This document shows positions 42,317 to 50,895 of a stretch of 64,000 bases of DNA, piece after piece; the first letter of the stretch is position 1, and every line of letters begins with the position of its first letter. The notes below the pieces were generated by a model. That model saw nothing but the letters and a program-made list of their open reading frames with translations. It searched no databases and had not been told where the DNA came from. Source of the stretch: Streptomyces hygroscopicus subsp. hygroscopicus (GTDB lineage: Bacteria > Actinomycetota > Actinomycetes > Streptomycetales > Streptomycetaceae); NCBI RefSeq assembly GCF_030269125.1, contig NZ_BSSM01000008.1, positions 62,001 through 126,000 of the forward strand. Direction: 5' to 3'. The translations under genes and the position numbers were made by a program.

Positions 42317-42395
42317 GGGGTTCGCGCCCCACCGCCGTACCACCGTCGGAGCGAACCCTCGTGACTCCCGAGTCGTCTCCTCGAAAGGAGCAGCC

Positions 42396-42884
42396 GTGAC
42401 AGGTCCGGCCCACCGAAGACACCGCGCCGACGCGGGATCCGGACGCAGGCTGGTCATCCTCGGCGTGGCCGCGAGTGACAGTCACGCCGTGGCCAACCAC
42501 CTCATCGCGCACGGCCTGCGGGCCCAGGGCTTCGAGGTGGTGAACCTCGGGACGTGCACCCCGGTCGCGGAGTTCGCCGCCGCGTGCCGGGAGCATCCCG
42601 AGGCGGAGGCGGTGCTCATCGGCAGCATGAACGGGCACGCCTACGAGGACCTCAGGGAGCTGCCCGCCGCACGGGCGTCGGGCGCCCTCCCGTGCCCGGT
42701 GGTCCTCGGCGGCAACCTGTCGGTGGGCAGCACGAAGGACGCGGCCGCGACCGAGCGGCTCCTGGCGCTCGGCGTGGACCGCGTCGTCACCGACCCCTCG
42801 CTGCTGCCGGCCGTCCTGGACGAGCTGCGCGCGGAGCGGACCCGCGCGGCGGGTGCCGCGGACAACGGTGTGGGTGCCGCGTGA
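42396..42884 (+). CDS. glmS: Glutamate mutase sigma subunit (cobalamin-binding)
   Basis: B12-binding subunit of 162 residues for coenzyme-B12-dependent glutamate mutase, which makes 3-methylaspartate from glutamate. The DxHxxG motif appears as S-D-S-H-A-V-A-N (near 27-34), with the cobalt-ligating histidine kept but the glycine changed to alanine; VLIGSMNG and VLGGNLSVG are the later nucleotide-tail motifs. GTG 42396 follows a perfect AAAGGAG. The stop overlaps the epsilon subunit start (GTGA). Similar pairs serve nikkomycin, friulimicin and vicenistatin pathways. Confidence 0.9.
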   Translation: MTGPAHRRHRADAGSGRRLVILGVAASDSHAVANHLIAHGLRAQGFEVVNLGTCTPVAEFAAACREHPEAEAVLIGSMNGHAYEDLRELPAARASGALPCPVVLGGNLSVGSTKDAAATERLLALGVDRVVTDPSLLPAVLDELRAERTRAAGAADNGVGAA

Positions 42885-44242
42885 AGCGGACCCTCCCCCG
42901 TGCTCTCGCACCGCCCTCGCTGCGGGAGTCCGCGGCGTACGTCGAGCGGCTCGGCAAACCCACCGTGGCGCAGGTGCTGCGGCAGGCGCACGAGGCCGGG
43001 CGGGTCGCCGTCCAGCCGCGCTGCGGGGTGGGCGGGCACGAGGAGATGAAGCGGCTGCTGACGACGCTGGAGGCGCGGGCGGCGCCCGACGTCCTGACCC
43101 TCACCGTCGACTCGCACACCCGGCTGCTGCGGTTCGGGCAGGCCCGGCGCGCGCTGCTGGACGATCCGACGGACCTCAACGGCTATCCGCTGGTCACCCA
43201 CGGCTGGCGGCGGGGCCGGGAGCTCAACGAGGCGGTGGCCGCGCCCCTGGAGGTGCGGCACGGCTCGCCCGACGCGCGGCTGCTGTTCGAGGCCGCCGTG
43301 GCCTCCGGCATCACCTCGTTCGAGGGCGGCGGCATCTCCTACAACCTGCCCTATGCGAAGGCGGTACCGCTGGCGGCGTCGCTGGCGGCGTGGGAGGAGG
43401 TCGACCGCCGGTGCGGGGAGCTGGCGGAGCTGGGGGTGGTGGTCGACCGGGAGCTGTTCGGGACCCTGACCGCCGTGCTGGTCCCGCCGTCCATCAGCCT
43501 GGCCGTCAGCGTCCTGGAGGCCGTCCTCGCGGTGCGGGCGGGCGTCCGCTGCGTCTCCGTCGCCTATCCGCAGGGCGGGCACGTGATCCAGGACGTCGCC
43601 GCGCTGCGGGCGATCCCCGAGCTGGCGGCCAGGTACCTGGGCCCGGACGTCCTGGTGCCCCCGGTGCTGCACGAGTTCATGGGGGTCTTCCCGCGGCAGC
43701 GCGGTCACGCGGAGGACCTCATCCTCTACGGCGCCCTCGTGGCCCGTCTCGGCGGGGCCTGGAAGGTGATCTCCAAGACCCACCAGGAGGCCGCGGGCAT
43801 CCCGGACACCGAGGCCAACGCCGAGGGCATCCGGCTGGCCGACCGGGCCAACTCCCCGTTGCTGGGCTTCGTGACGGTGGACGAGGGGCGGGTCGCGGCC
43901 GAACGCGCCTGGATCCTGGACGAGGTGGACGAGCTGGTGGCGCCGGTGCTGGGCCGGGGCGGCGACCTGAAGGCGGCGATCGTGGACGCGTTCGCCGAGG
44001 GGAGGCTGGACATCCCGTTCAGCGCGAGCCGCCACGCCCGCTCGGAGATCGTTCCGGGGCGGGACCGGGAGGGCGCGATCCGTTACCTGTCCGCCGGCTC
44101 GCTGCCGTTCTCCCCGCGCACCCTGCGGCGCAACGCCGACCTGCTGGACCGCCGCGGCGAAGGGCCCATCGGGCGGATGCTCGACGCGGTCACCGCGGAC
44201 ATCTACTACTTCCCCGATCTCTTCGGGGAGCCGCGCGCCTGA
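42881..44242 (+). CDS. glmE: Glutamate mutase epsilon subunit (methylaspartate mutase)
   Basis: Catalytic TIM-barrel subunit of 453 residues. VQPRCGVGGHEEMKRLL, SFEGGGISYNLPYAKAVPL, YPQGGHVIQDVAAL and KTHQEAAGIPDTEANAEG all match the family. With the sigma subunit and adenosylcobalamin it performs the carbon-skeleton rearrangement of L-glutamate to (2S,3S)-3-methylaspartate. No methylaspartate ammonia-lyase of the fermentation route is present, so the product is expected to feed biosynthesis. Coupled to glmS. Confidence 0.93.
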   Translation: MKRTLPRALAPPSLRESAAYVERLGKPTVAQVLRQAHEAGRVAVQPRCGVGGHEEMKRLLTTLEARAAPDVLTLTVDSHTRLLRFGQARRALLDDPTDLNGYPLVTHGWRRGRELNEAVAAPLEVRHGSPDARLLFEAAVASGITSFEGGGISYNLPYAKAVPLAASLAAWEEVDRRCGELAELGVVVDRELFGTLTAVLVPPSISLAVSVLEAVLAVRAGVRCVSVAYPQGGHVIQDVAALRAIPELAARYLGPDVLVPPVLHEFMGVFPRQRGHAEDLILYGALVARLGGAWKVISKTHQEAAGIPDTEANAEGIRLADRANSPLLGFVTVDEGRVAAERAWILDEVDELVAPVLGRGGDLKAAIVDAFAEGRLDIPFSASRHARSEIVPGRDREGAIRYLSAGSLPFSPRTLRRNADLLDRRGEGPIGRMLDAVTADIYYFPDLFGEPRA

Positions 44243-44349
44243 ACACCCCCTTCGCGCGTCGCCTCGACGCGGCGACCCGCCCGGCTCCGCCGCCGCACCC
44301 GACCGTTCACGGATCGGCCACGATCCGCAGTGAGAAAGCGACACATCCC

Positions 44350-45585
44350 ATGACGCCAGCCAAGCGCCTGCTCCTCGTGGGCGGTTCCGCCACCCATCTG
44401 TCCAAGGCACGGGCCAGCGGTGCCGACATCCTCTGGGTCCGGATGCCGGACGAGACCGGGCCCGCCGATGCCGGGCGCGGCGTCGAGGTCGTCCACGCCG
44501 ACTACGCGGACGAGGAGACGCTGCGCCGCATCGCCCGGGAGGCGCACGCGGCACGGCCGTTCGACGCCGTGGTGTCCCTGACCGAGCCGGGTCTCGACCC
44601 CGCGGCCCGGATCAACGACCTGCTGGGCCTCGGCGGCACCGGCTACGAGGTCGCGCACCGGTTCACCGACAAGAACCTGATGCGCCTGCGCCTGGTGGAG
44701 GCGGCGGTGCCGGGGATCCGGATCGTCGCCTCCGCGCTGGTCGAGGACGAGCGGAGCCTGCGCGACTTCGGCGCCGCGCACGGCTACCCGTTCATCGTGA
44801 AGCCGACCTGCGGCACGGCGAGTTTCGGCGTGCTGAAGGTGGAGACGGAGGACGGAACGGCCGCGGCGTGGCAGGAGATCGGCCGGCTGCGCGACTCCGA
44901 CCATCCACTCGTGCACGTCTACGACCTCGGCGAGTTCATCATGGAGGAGTACATCGACGGGCCGCTGTGCAGCGCCGAGGCGTTCAGCTTCGCCGGGCAC
45001 CACGTGGTCGCGACCGTGACCGAGGCCATCACGGAGGAGAGCAACCACGTGCACGTGGGCCACGCCGTTCCGGCGCGGGTGAGCCCGGCGGTCGAGGCGG
45101 ACGTGGTGCGGGTGACGGCGGCCTTCCTGGACGCGATGGGATACCGCGACGGCGCCTCGCACACCGAGTTCAAGCTGACCCCCGGGGGACCGGTGATCAT
45201 CGAGTCCCAGTCCAGGGTCGGCGGGGCGCTGCTCGGGGACCTCATCGAGACCGTCTACGGCGTGGACCTCCAGGAGCTGGCCTTCGGCTGGCCGCTCGGC
45301 ACCGCGCGGGCGCTCGCCGAGCGGCCTGAGCCCCGTGGCGGCGCGGCCAGTTGGCTCATCGTGTCCGAGCCCGGGAAGGTACGGGAGGTCCTGGGTCTGG
45401 AGGAGATCCTGGCCAAGCCGGACACGGTGGGCGTCGACCTGTGGGTGGGTCCGGGCGACGTGATCCGTTCCTTCGACGGGCAGTGGGACGGGCTCGGTCA
45501 TGTGGCGAGCCGGGGCGAGGACACCACGGACGCCATCGAGCGCTGCCGGCGGTCCCTGGCCGAACTGCGCATCCTCACGGATTGA
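44350..45585 (+). CDS. ATP-grasp ligase (second)
   Basis: ATP-grasp ligase of 411 residues, of the BacD/carbamoyl-phosphate-synthase-like group: an opening LLLVGGSATHLSKA, HGYPFIVKPTCGTASFGV (ATP lysine), EEYIDGPLCSAEAFSF and HTEFKLTPGGPVIIESQSRVGG. It probably joins two amino acids, or an amino acid and an amine; methylaspartate from the preceding genes is an obvious candidate substrate. There are 107 bp between glmE and this start, which lacks a strong ribosome site. Its last 11 bases overlap the 3' end of the convergent regulator gene. Confidence 0.9.
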   Translation: MTPAKRLLLVGGSATHLSKARASGADILWVRMPDETGPADAGRGVEVVHADYADEETLRRIAREAHAARPFDAVVSLTEPGLDPAARINDLLGLGGTGYEVAHRFTDKNLMRLRLVEAAVPGIRIVASALVEDERSLRDFGAAHGYPFIVKPTCGTASFGVLKVETEDGTAAAWQEIGRLRDSDHPLVHVYDLGEFIMEEYIDGPLCSAEAFSFAGHHVVATVTEAITEESNHVHVGHAVPARVSPAVEADVVRVTAAFLDAMGYRDGASHTEFKLTPGGPVIIESQSRVGGALLGDLIETVYGVDLQELAFGWPLGTARALAERPEPRGGAASWLIVSEPGKVREVLGLEEILAKPDTVGVDLWVGPGDVIRSFDGQWDGLGHVASRGEDTTDAIERCRRSLAELRILTD

Positions 45586-46312
45586 CGCAGGGAGCAGGGC
45601 CCGGCAGCAGACGGCGGTCCCGCGCGTAGACGATGGCCTGCGTGCGGTTCCGCACCCCGAGCTTGCGCAGCAGGTTGGAGACATGGAACTTGATGGTCCG
45701 CTCGCTGAGCACGAGGGTCTGCGCGACCTCCTGGTTCGACATGCCCTTGATGACCAGTTCGAAGATCTCCTGCTCGCGCGCGGTCAGCGCGGCCAGCTGC
45801 TCCTGCGCGCGCTTCGCGGGCCTGCGCACACCGACGAGGTCCACGAGCCGGCGCGCGAGCGGCGGGGGCACCACGGCGTGTCCCGCCGCCACCGCCCGGA
45901 CCGCCGTCGCCACCTCGTCCGGCGCGTCGTCGTTCAGCACCACTCCGTCGGCGCCGTCGCACAGATAGGTCAGCGCGTCGTCCAGCGCGCCGGCGTCGGC
46001 GAGGATCACCACGCCGAGCCGCCGGCCCGCGTTCTCCCGCAGACCGCGCAGCACCTCCGCGGTGTCCCAGGCCGGGTCGGCGTCGTCGAGCAGCAGGGCC
46101 TGCGGGCGTTGGGCGGCGACGGCGTGGTGCAGCTGCAAGGGAGTGGTCGCCTCGGCGACTATCTCCACTCCCGGGGACCGCGCGATGACCGTGCGCAGCG
46201 CGACGCGCGTCAGTGCCCGGCTGGCCAGAACCGCCACCTTCACCTCTTTGCGCGCGGAAGTGTCGTCGTCCTCGGTCCGTTCTGTTTCGGGCAGCGCTTT
46301 ATGCAAGAGCAT
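45575..46312 (-). CDS. LuxR-family regulator with an atypical receiver
   Basis: NarL-like regulator of about 245 residues: receiver-like domain (about 24-145) and C-terminal LuxR HTH (LTAREQEIFELVIKGMSNQEVAQTLVLSERTIKFH). The receiver lost its acidic pair (A30-S31 in VAVLASRALT) and the invariant lysine (N127 in GVVLNDDAP), although aspartates remain at 76-77, so ordinary phosphorylation is unlikely. No kinase gene is adjacent. Such atypical regulators often control antibiotic clusters and may bind end products. ATG 46312 has AGGAC; ATG 46336 is an alternative. Likely pathway-specific control. Confidence 0.88.
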   Translation of the reverse strand: MLLHKALPETERTEDDDTSARKEVKVAVLASRALTRVALRTVIARSPGVEIVAEATTPLQLHHAVAAQRPQALLLDDADPAWDTAEVLRGLRENAGRRLGVVILADAGALDDALTYLCDGADGVVLNDDAPDEVATAVRAVAAGHAVVPPPLARRLVDLVGVRRPAKRAQEQLAALTAREQEIFELVIKGMSNQEVAQTLVLSERTIKFHVSNLLRKLGVRNRTQAIVYARDRRLLPGPAPCVNP

Positions 46313-47080
46313 GGAGTCCTGTCCTTGTCCCGTCATGAATCGTGTCCACGGGCGCGAGAATTGAGTTACAGATTCCCCGGCACGCGCGCTTCTTCGTGGG
46401 AAGCGGTATGCATCCGTAAACTCCCTACCCAAGGGTGAAATCTAGGTAAGGAGTCACCGACAAGTCTCGACAAAGGGGATGACAGGGGTCACGTTTCCCG
46501 ACTGAAAGACACTCTTCCGGCGCTCCCGATGACGCTCACCGGCCCACTACGACTCTCCATGTCAACAATCCCCCGTCTCCGTGTGCGCCCCGTCGCGTGT
46601 GTGATGAATCACGCCGTTTCGGTAAACGCTCCGGCAGTCAATTGAACATCGAACAGCAGTCCCTGACCGGCATTGAGCCTACGCGAACACGTGGACGACT
46701 GTCCAGAACGTTACCGCCCGAGAAACAGCTGAATACGTGACGCATATCTTGACATTCAGAGCCGGCAGTTGATGCGTCCGAATAGGCGGGCCGACCGGTT
46801 TCCTGCGCGATAGGGGGCACACCGGGCCGGGGAACAAGGCGCCGCATCGTAACCGACCGCCCCAGACGCGGAACCGGCCCCACGGACAGGATGGAATACC
46901 CGCCGGGTGGCAGCCCCGGCCTGCGGCTCGCCGTGGACCCCGGGGAGGTCGAGTGGATCGGCCCGCCCCCGCAGCACCGCCCGCGCGGCCGAAACCATTC
47001 GGTGCCGGACCCGGTGTCGTCCACGCCACGCCCGTCCGTGCTGTCATGATCCGGGACCACTGCCGGGGGAAGGAAGCCAG
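46313..47080. other. Long intergenic region, about 770 bp
   Basis: Upstream of both the minus-strand regulator and the plus-strand methyltransferase. It is visibly less GC-rich than the flanks, with several AT patches (for example around 46340-46445 and 46620-46770), and no protein-like frame of conserved composition. A perfect TTGACA stands at 46749-46754 but without a good -10 partner. The relaxed composition suggests promoters with several regulator sites. Confidence 0.5.
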
Positions 47081-47797
47081 ATGACGGAACGCACGAGCTA
47101 CGAGAGATCCCTCGAACGAAGCCGCGCGGCGTCGAGCCGGCCGGACCGTCCGGACACCTTCACGATGGCGGGCCTCGAATGGGATCTGCTCGCCGACGTC
47201 TTCGCCCCGCCCTTCTCCGCGACGACCGAGGCCGCGATGGACGTCCTGGGCCTGACCGGCGCCCACGCGTCCCTGCTGCGGGCCGGCGGCTCCTTCCTGG
47301 AGGTCGGCTCGGGCACCGGGATCATCGCGGTCATGGCCGCGCTCCGAGGCGCTGCCCGGGTGGTCGCCACGGACATCAACGCGCGTGCCGTGGAGAACAC
47401 CCGCCGCAACGCGGGGCGCCACGGCGTCGGCGACCGGCTGACCGCCGTGCACAGCGACCTGTTCGCCGCCCTCGACGCCGACGACCGCTTCGACTGCGTC
47501 TACTGGCACTCCAACTTCGTGCTCGCCCCGGACGACTACCGCTACCGCAGCGACCACGAGCGCGCCTACATCGACACCGGCTACCGCGCCCACGAGCGCT
47601 ACCTGGTCGAAGCCCCCCTGCGGCTCGCCCCCGGCGGCACCGCCCTCCTCCAGTTCAGCGACCGCGGCGACCTCGCCCGGCTGACCGCCCTGGCCACCTC
47701 GCACGACCGTCGTCTGAAGGCCCTGCGCCGGCACAGCTTCCCGGAAGGGACGGAGACGCTGGAGCACATTCTGCTGGAGATCACCGTGGCGTCCTGA
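47081..47797 (+). CDS. Class I SAM-dependent methyltransferase (PrmC/HemK-like)
   Basis: About 238 residues with a Rossmann methyltransferase domain: motif I FLEVGSGTGIIAVMAAL, motif II VVATDINARAVENTRRNA and DLFAALDADDRFDCVYWHSNF. In PrmC/HemK enzymes the last block ends in N-P-P-Y; here H-S-N-F stands in its place, so glutamine N-methylation is not assured. Substrate unknown; a tailoring N- or O-methyltransferase is possible. ATG 47081 has GGAAGGAAG upstream. Isolated on the plus strand between a regulator and pseudogenes. Confidence 0.85.
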   Translation: MTERTSYERSLERSRAASSRPDRPDTFTMAGLEWDLLADVFAPPFSATTEAAMDVLGLTGAHASLLRAGGSFLEVGSGTGIIAVMAALRGAARVVATDINARAVENTRRNAGRHGVGDRLTAVHSDLFAALDADDRFDCVYWHSNFVLAPDDYRYRSDHERAYIDTGYRAHERYLVEAPLRLAPGGTALLQFSDRGDLARLTALATSHDRRLKALRRHSFPEGTETLEHILLEITVAS

Positions 47798-47811
47798 CCA
47801 CCGGGGCCGGT

Positions 47812-48400
47812 CAGCGGGCCTTCGCGGCGCGCAGCCGCGCGACCAGGTCGTCCGGCACCACCGCCTCGGATTCGGCCAGGTGGGAACGGCCCCCTGGGAA
47901 CACCTTGGGGCTCGACCCACCGGTCGACGCGGTCGACCAGGCGTGCGCCTCGGGGACGGCGACGTCCGGGTCGCGGTCCCCGACGTAGATCGCGGGGGCT
48001 CCGGAGGGTGCGACCGGGCCGGGGCGCGTGGTTCCTGATCACGCGTAGGTCCGTGCGCAGCGCCGGGAGCGGCAGCGGGCGAAGCTCCTCGTTGTCGAAC
48101 GCGGCCGCGCCGGCGCTGTCCAGGTTCCTGGCGAACTCGACGACCGACTCGTCGTCGTCCTCGGGCATGTCGCGCTCCTCGGTGCGGGTCCGCCGCGCCC
48201 GGAGACCACGACCAGGTCCGGACCTCGCCCGTGCCTCTGCTCCGGCAGCAGCGCGACCTCGAAGGCGGGGGCCGCGCCCATGCCGTGCCCGAACAGGACC
48301 AGGCCGCGGTCGAGCAGCGGGAGCGGTTCCGCGCTGATCGCGGCGGCCGTCTCGTCCTCGGCGATCACCACGACACCGTCCGGGACGGCGACGAAGCCGG
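47812..48400 (-). pseudogene. Type II thioesterase, decayed
   Basis: Minus-strand fragments in at least three frames follow the order of a type II thioesterase. PLLDRGLVLFGHGMGAAPAFEVA (the nucleophile serine of GHSMG replaced by glycine) comes first. Then DDDESVVEFARNLDSAGAAAFDNEELRPLPLPALRTDLRVIRNHAPRPG, and finally GAPAIYVGDRDPDVAVPEAHAW..KVFPGGRSHLAE. Frame changes near 48200 and 48030 break it. With the serine lost and two shifts, it is dead. It lies beside a broken transporter in the same orientation. Confidence 0.65.
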
Positions 48401-48640
48401 CGGCGACCGCGCACAGCCCCAGCCCGACGGCCGCGGTCCGCCCGGGTCCGGCGCGCTTGACGAGCGCCGGCGCGAGCAGGCGGCCCCCAGCCCGGTCAGG
48501 CTCATCACGGTGACCGGCGTGCCCCACCCAGGTCGCGGGCTTGCCCAGGCCGACCGTCACCACGGCGATGCCGAGGGTCTCGTAGAAGCCCGTCGCGAAG
48601 AAGGCGAGCGCGCGGGCGAAGGACAGCTCCTTCCACGTCC
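48401..48640 (-). pseudogene. MFS transporter fragment
   Basis: A minus-strand stretch reads FARALAFFATGFYETLGIAVVTVGLGKPATWVG, then after a frame change LLAPALVKRAGPGRTAAVGLGLCAVAAGFVAVPDG. These are two or three MFS-like helices and a cytoplasmic loop, directly followed in frame by the dead thioesterase fragment. It is a truncated transporter joined to another gene by deletion. The intact MFS gene at 48825 may have replaced it. Confidence 0.5.
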
Positions 48641-48824
48641 TCCAGCACGGCCGTGCCCTCCCCGAGCCCACGCCGCCGGCGCCGGTCCGCCACCGCCGGG
48701 GTCGGACCGGCGAGCAGCGCGTCCTGAACCGTGGCCGGAAGGCCGTGGGCACCGCGGTCGGCAGATCGGCGGTCGGCGCCTCGGGCACGGACGGCGTGGG
48801 ACTCCGCAGCGTCGAGAACGCGTC

Positions 48825-50066
48825 TCAGGCCTGCTGCCCGATTTCCGCCGCTTCCTCGGACAGGGCGGGTGCCTCCGTGGCGGACACGCTCCTGCGGAGC
48901 CGGCCGAGGCCGGCGGCCGCGGTCAGCAGGGCCAGGACGGCGGCGCTGACCGGGAGCAGGTAGCTGTTCCCGGCGTCGAACCGCTCCACGGACCAGCCCG
49001 CGAGCATGCTGCCGAGGGAGGAGCCGCCGAGGAGGCTGGTCACCGCCAGGGTCATGCCCTCGTTGATCTGGGAGCGGGGGATCAGTTCCTGGACCAGGCC
49101 CATGCCGGTGATCATGGTCGGCGAGGTGGCCATGCCGGCGATGAACATCAGCGGGATCAGCGACCACAGACCGGTCGCGAGGGTCAGCGGGAGCATCAGT
49201 ACCGCCATGCCCGCGACGCCCGTCAGGAAGCGGGTGGTGCTGGAGCCGCGCAGCGTGAGCATGCCGAAGAGCAGGCCCGCGAGCGCGGAGCCGACCGCCT
49301 GGAGGGCCAGCACCAGACCGGCCGAGGACTTGTGGCCCAGGGAGTCGGTGAAGGCGATCGTGACCACTTCGAGAGAACCGAACAGGGAACCGGTGAAGAG
49401 GAAGACGAGCATCATTACCTGGAGGCCCCGGTTGGTGAGCGGGGAGCGGGCGGCCGAGGGGTCGGCGGGCTGGACCGGGGGCTCGGTGCCGCGCTGGAGG
49501 GAGAAGAGGACGGTGCCGGCCAGGGTCAGGGCCAGCGGCGCCAGCCGGCCCGCCACGGGGGCGATGCCGGTGGCGAGGGCCACCACGACGATGGGCCCGA
49601 GGACGAAGCACATCTCGTCCAGGACCTGCTCGAACGAGTTGGCCACGTGCATGCGTTCGTCGTCGTTGCCGTAGATCTCGGCCCAGCGGGCGCGGGCCAT
49701 GCCGCCGACGTTCGGCGCGGTGGCGGACAGGACGTTGGTGACGAACAGGGTCCAGGTCGGGGCGTCCGTGGCGAGGCAGACGACCAGGGCGGCCGACATG
49801 GCCGCCGACCATATGGCCGCGGGGATGGCCGTACGGGACTGGCCGTAGCGGTCGACGAGCCGGCCGAGGAGCGGGATCGTGATCAGGGTGGCGGCCAGGG
49901 ACGAGCCGCCCACGGCGCCGGCCAGCGCGTAGGAGTGGCGCATGGCGGCGATCATCACCACGGTGCCGACGCCGGACATGGACAGGGCGAGGCGGGCCAG
50001 GAAGCCGGTGGTGGTGAAGCCGACGCTCCCCTTGGCGGAGAACAATCTGCGGTACGGGGCGAACAT
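48825..50066 (-). CDS. MFS transporter
   Basis: Membrane transporter of 413 residues with about 12 helices and the loop LLGRLVDRYGQSRTA (motif A-like) after the second helix. Hydrophobic segments include VVMIAAMRHSYALAGAVGG and LTLAVTSLLGGSSLGSMLAGW. Probable drug/metabolite exporter; substrate unknown. It is the last intact gene of the minus-strand series that begins with the N-hydroxylase at 62102, so it is the best candidate exporter for the right-hand pathway. ATG 50066 follows GGAGA. Confidence 0.9.
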   Translation of the reverse strand: MFAPYRRLFSAKGSVGFTTTGFLARLALSMSGVGTVVMIAAMRHSYALAGAVGGSSLAATLITIPLLGRLVDRYGQSRTAIPAAIWSAAMSAALVVCLATDAPTWTLFVTNVLSATAPNVGGMARARWAEIYGNDDERMHVANSFEQVLDEMCFVLGPIVVVALATGIAPVAGRLAPLALTLAGTVLFSLQRGTEPPVQPADPSAARSPLTNRGLQVMMLVFLFTGSLFGSLEVVTIAFTDSLGHKSSAGLVLALQAVGSALAGLLFGMLTLRGSSTTRFLTGVAGMAVLMLPLTLATGLWSLIPLMFIAGMATSPTMITGMGLVQELIPRSQINEGMTLAVTSLLGGSSLGSMLAGWSVERFDAGNSYLLPVSAAVLALLTAAAGLGRLRRSVSATEAPALSEEAAEIGQQA

Positions 50067-50210
50067 GTGGTTTCTCCATTGCGGGGGCCGTGGGGGGACT
50101 GGGCGTGCGGGGTGAGCGGGGCCGCGGTCACCGGGTGCGCGACGGGGCCCGGGAGTGCGGCTTGCGAGTCCTCAACCCTCCGCGTCGGGACCGGGGTTGA
50201 GGATAGTGCC

Positions 50211-50834
50211 TCACCGGACCTGCGCCGTTGTCGCGCCGGTCAGTTCGGGGTGGGAGGCGTGGACGAAGGCCCGCATGTGCCGGGTGAGGATGTGGGCGAG
50301 GGACATGTGGATGTCCTCCTGTTCCTCGATGGAGTCGGCGGGCGCGAGGACGTAGGCGTCGCACAGCTCGCGCGCGAGGCCCCCGTCCGGTCCGAGCAGG
50401 CCGACGGTGATCATGCCGTGGGCGCGGCCGTAGCGCAGTGCCTCCAGCACGTTGGGTGAGTTGCCGCTGGTGCTGATGCCGACGACCAGGTCGCCGGGCT
50501 GGGCGAGGCCCGCCAGCTGGCCGGCGAAGACCTGGTCGTAGCCGAAGTCGTTCGCCCAGGCGGTCAGCGCGGGGACGTGGTCGACCAGGGAGACGGTGCG
50601 CACCGGGGGCCGGCCGGTTGTCCGGGTGTTCTTGGAGAGGTCGACGGCGAGGTGCGAGGCGGTGGCGGCGCTGCCGCCGTTGCCGCAGACGAACAGCGTC
50701 CGTCCCGCCAGGTACGCCTGCTCGAAGGTCTCCGCCAGCCATGTCAGGTCGGTGGTGGACACCTTGGCCAGGGCCTCTCGCATCCGGGAGAGATAGGACG
50801 TGATCTCGGTCTGCCGGTCGAAGGCTTCGGCCAT
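50211..50834 (-). CDS. gmhA: SIS-domain phosphosugar isomerase, GmhA-like
   Basis: Sedoheptulose-7-phosphate isomerase family, 207 residues: LFVCGNGGSAATASHLAVDLSKN and LVVGISTSGNSPNVLEALRYG are the sugar-phosphate loops, and SIEEQEDIHMSLAHILTRHMRAFV the C-terminal helix. GmhA makes D-glycero-D-manno-heptose-7-phosphate; in actinomycetes GmhA-like proteins can supply heptose units of antibiotics (septacidin, hygromycin B). No heptose kinase or epimerase is seen here, so the exact sugar is open. ATG 50834 is used. It follows the glycosyltransferase by 61 bp. Confidence 0.85.
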   Translation of the reverse strand: MAEAFDRQTEITSYLSRMREALAKVSTTDLTWLAETFEQAYLAGRTLFVCGNGGSAATASHLAVDLSKNTRTTGRPPVRTVSLVDHVPALTAWANDFGYDQVFAGQLAGLAQPGDLVVGISTSGNSPNVLEALRYGRAHGMITVGLLGPDGGLARELCDAYVLAPADSIEEQEDIHMSLAHILTRHMRAFVHASHPELTGATTAQVR

Positions 50835-50895
50835 GAGTGGGGACCCCGTTCGGATGTCTGGTGGTGGTTCATGGAAACGTCGAGGAGGGAGCGGG

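Noticed and set aside
46749..46754. Perfect TTGACA as a -35 element for the methyltransferase
   Set aside because: No acceptable -10 hexamer at 16-18 bp and it lies about 330 bp before the gene; not enough to call a promoter.
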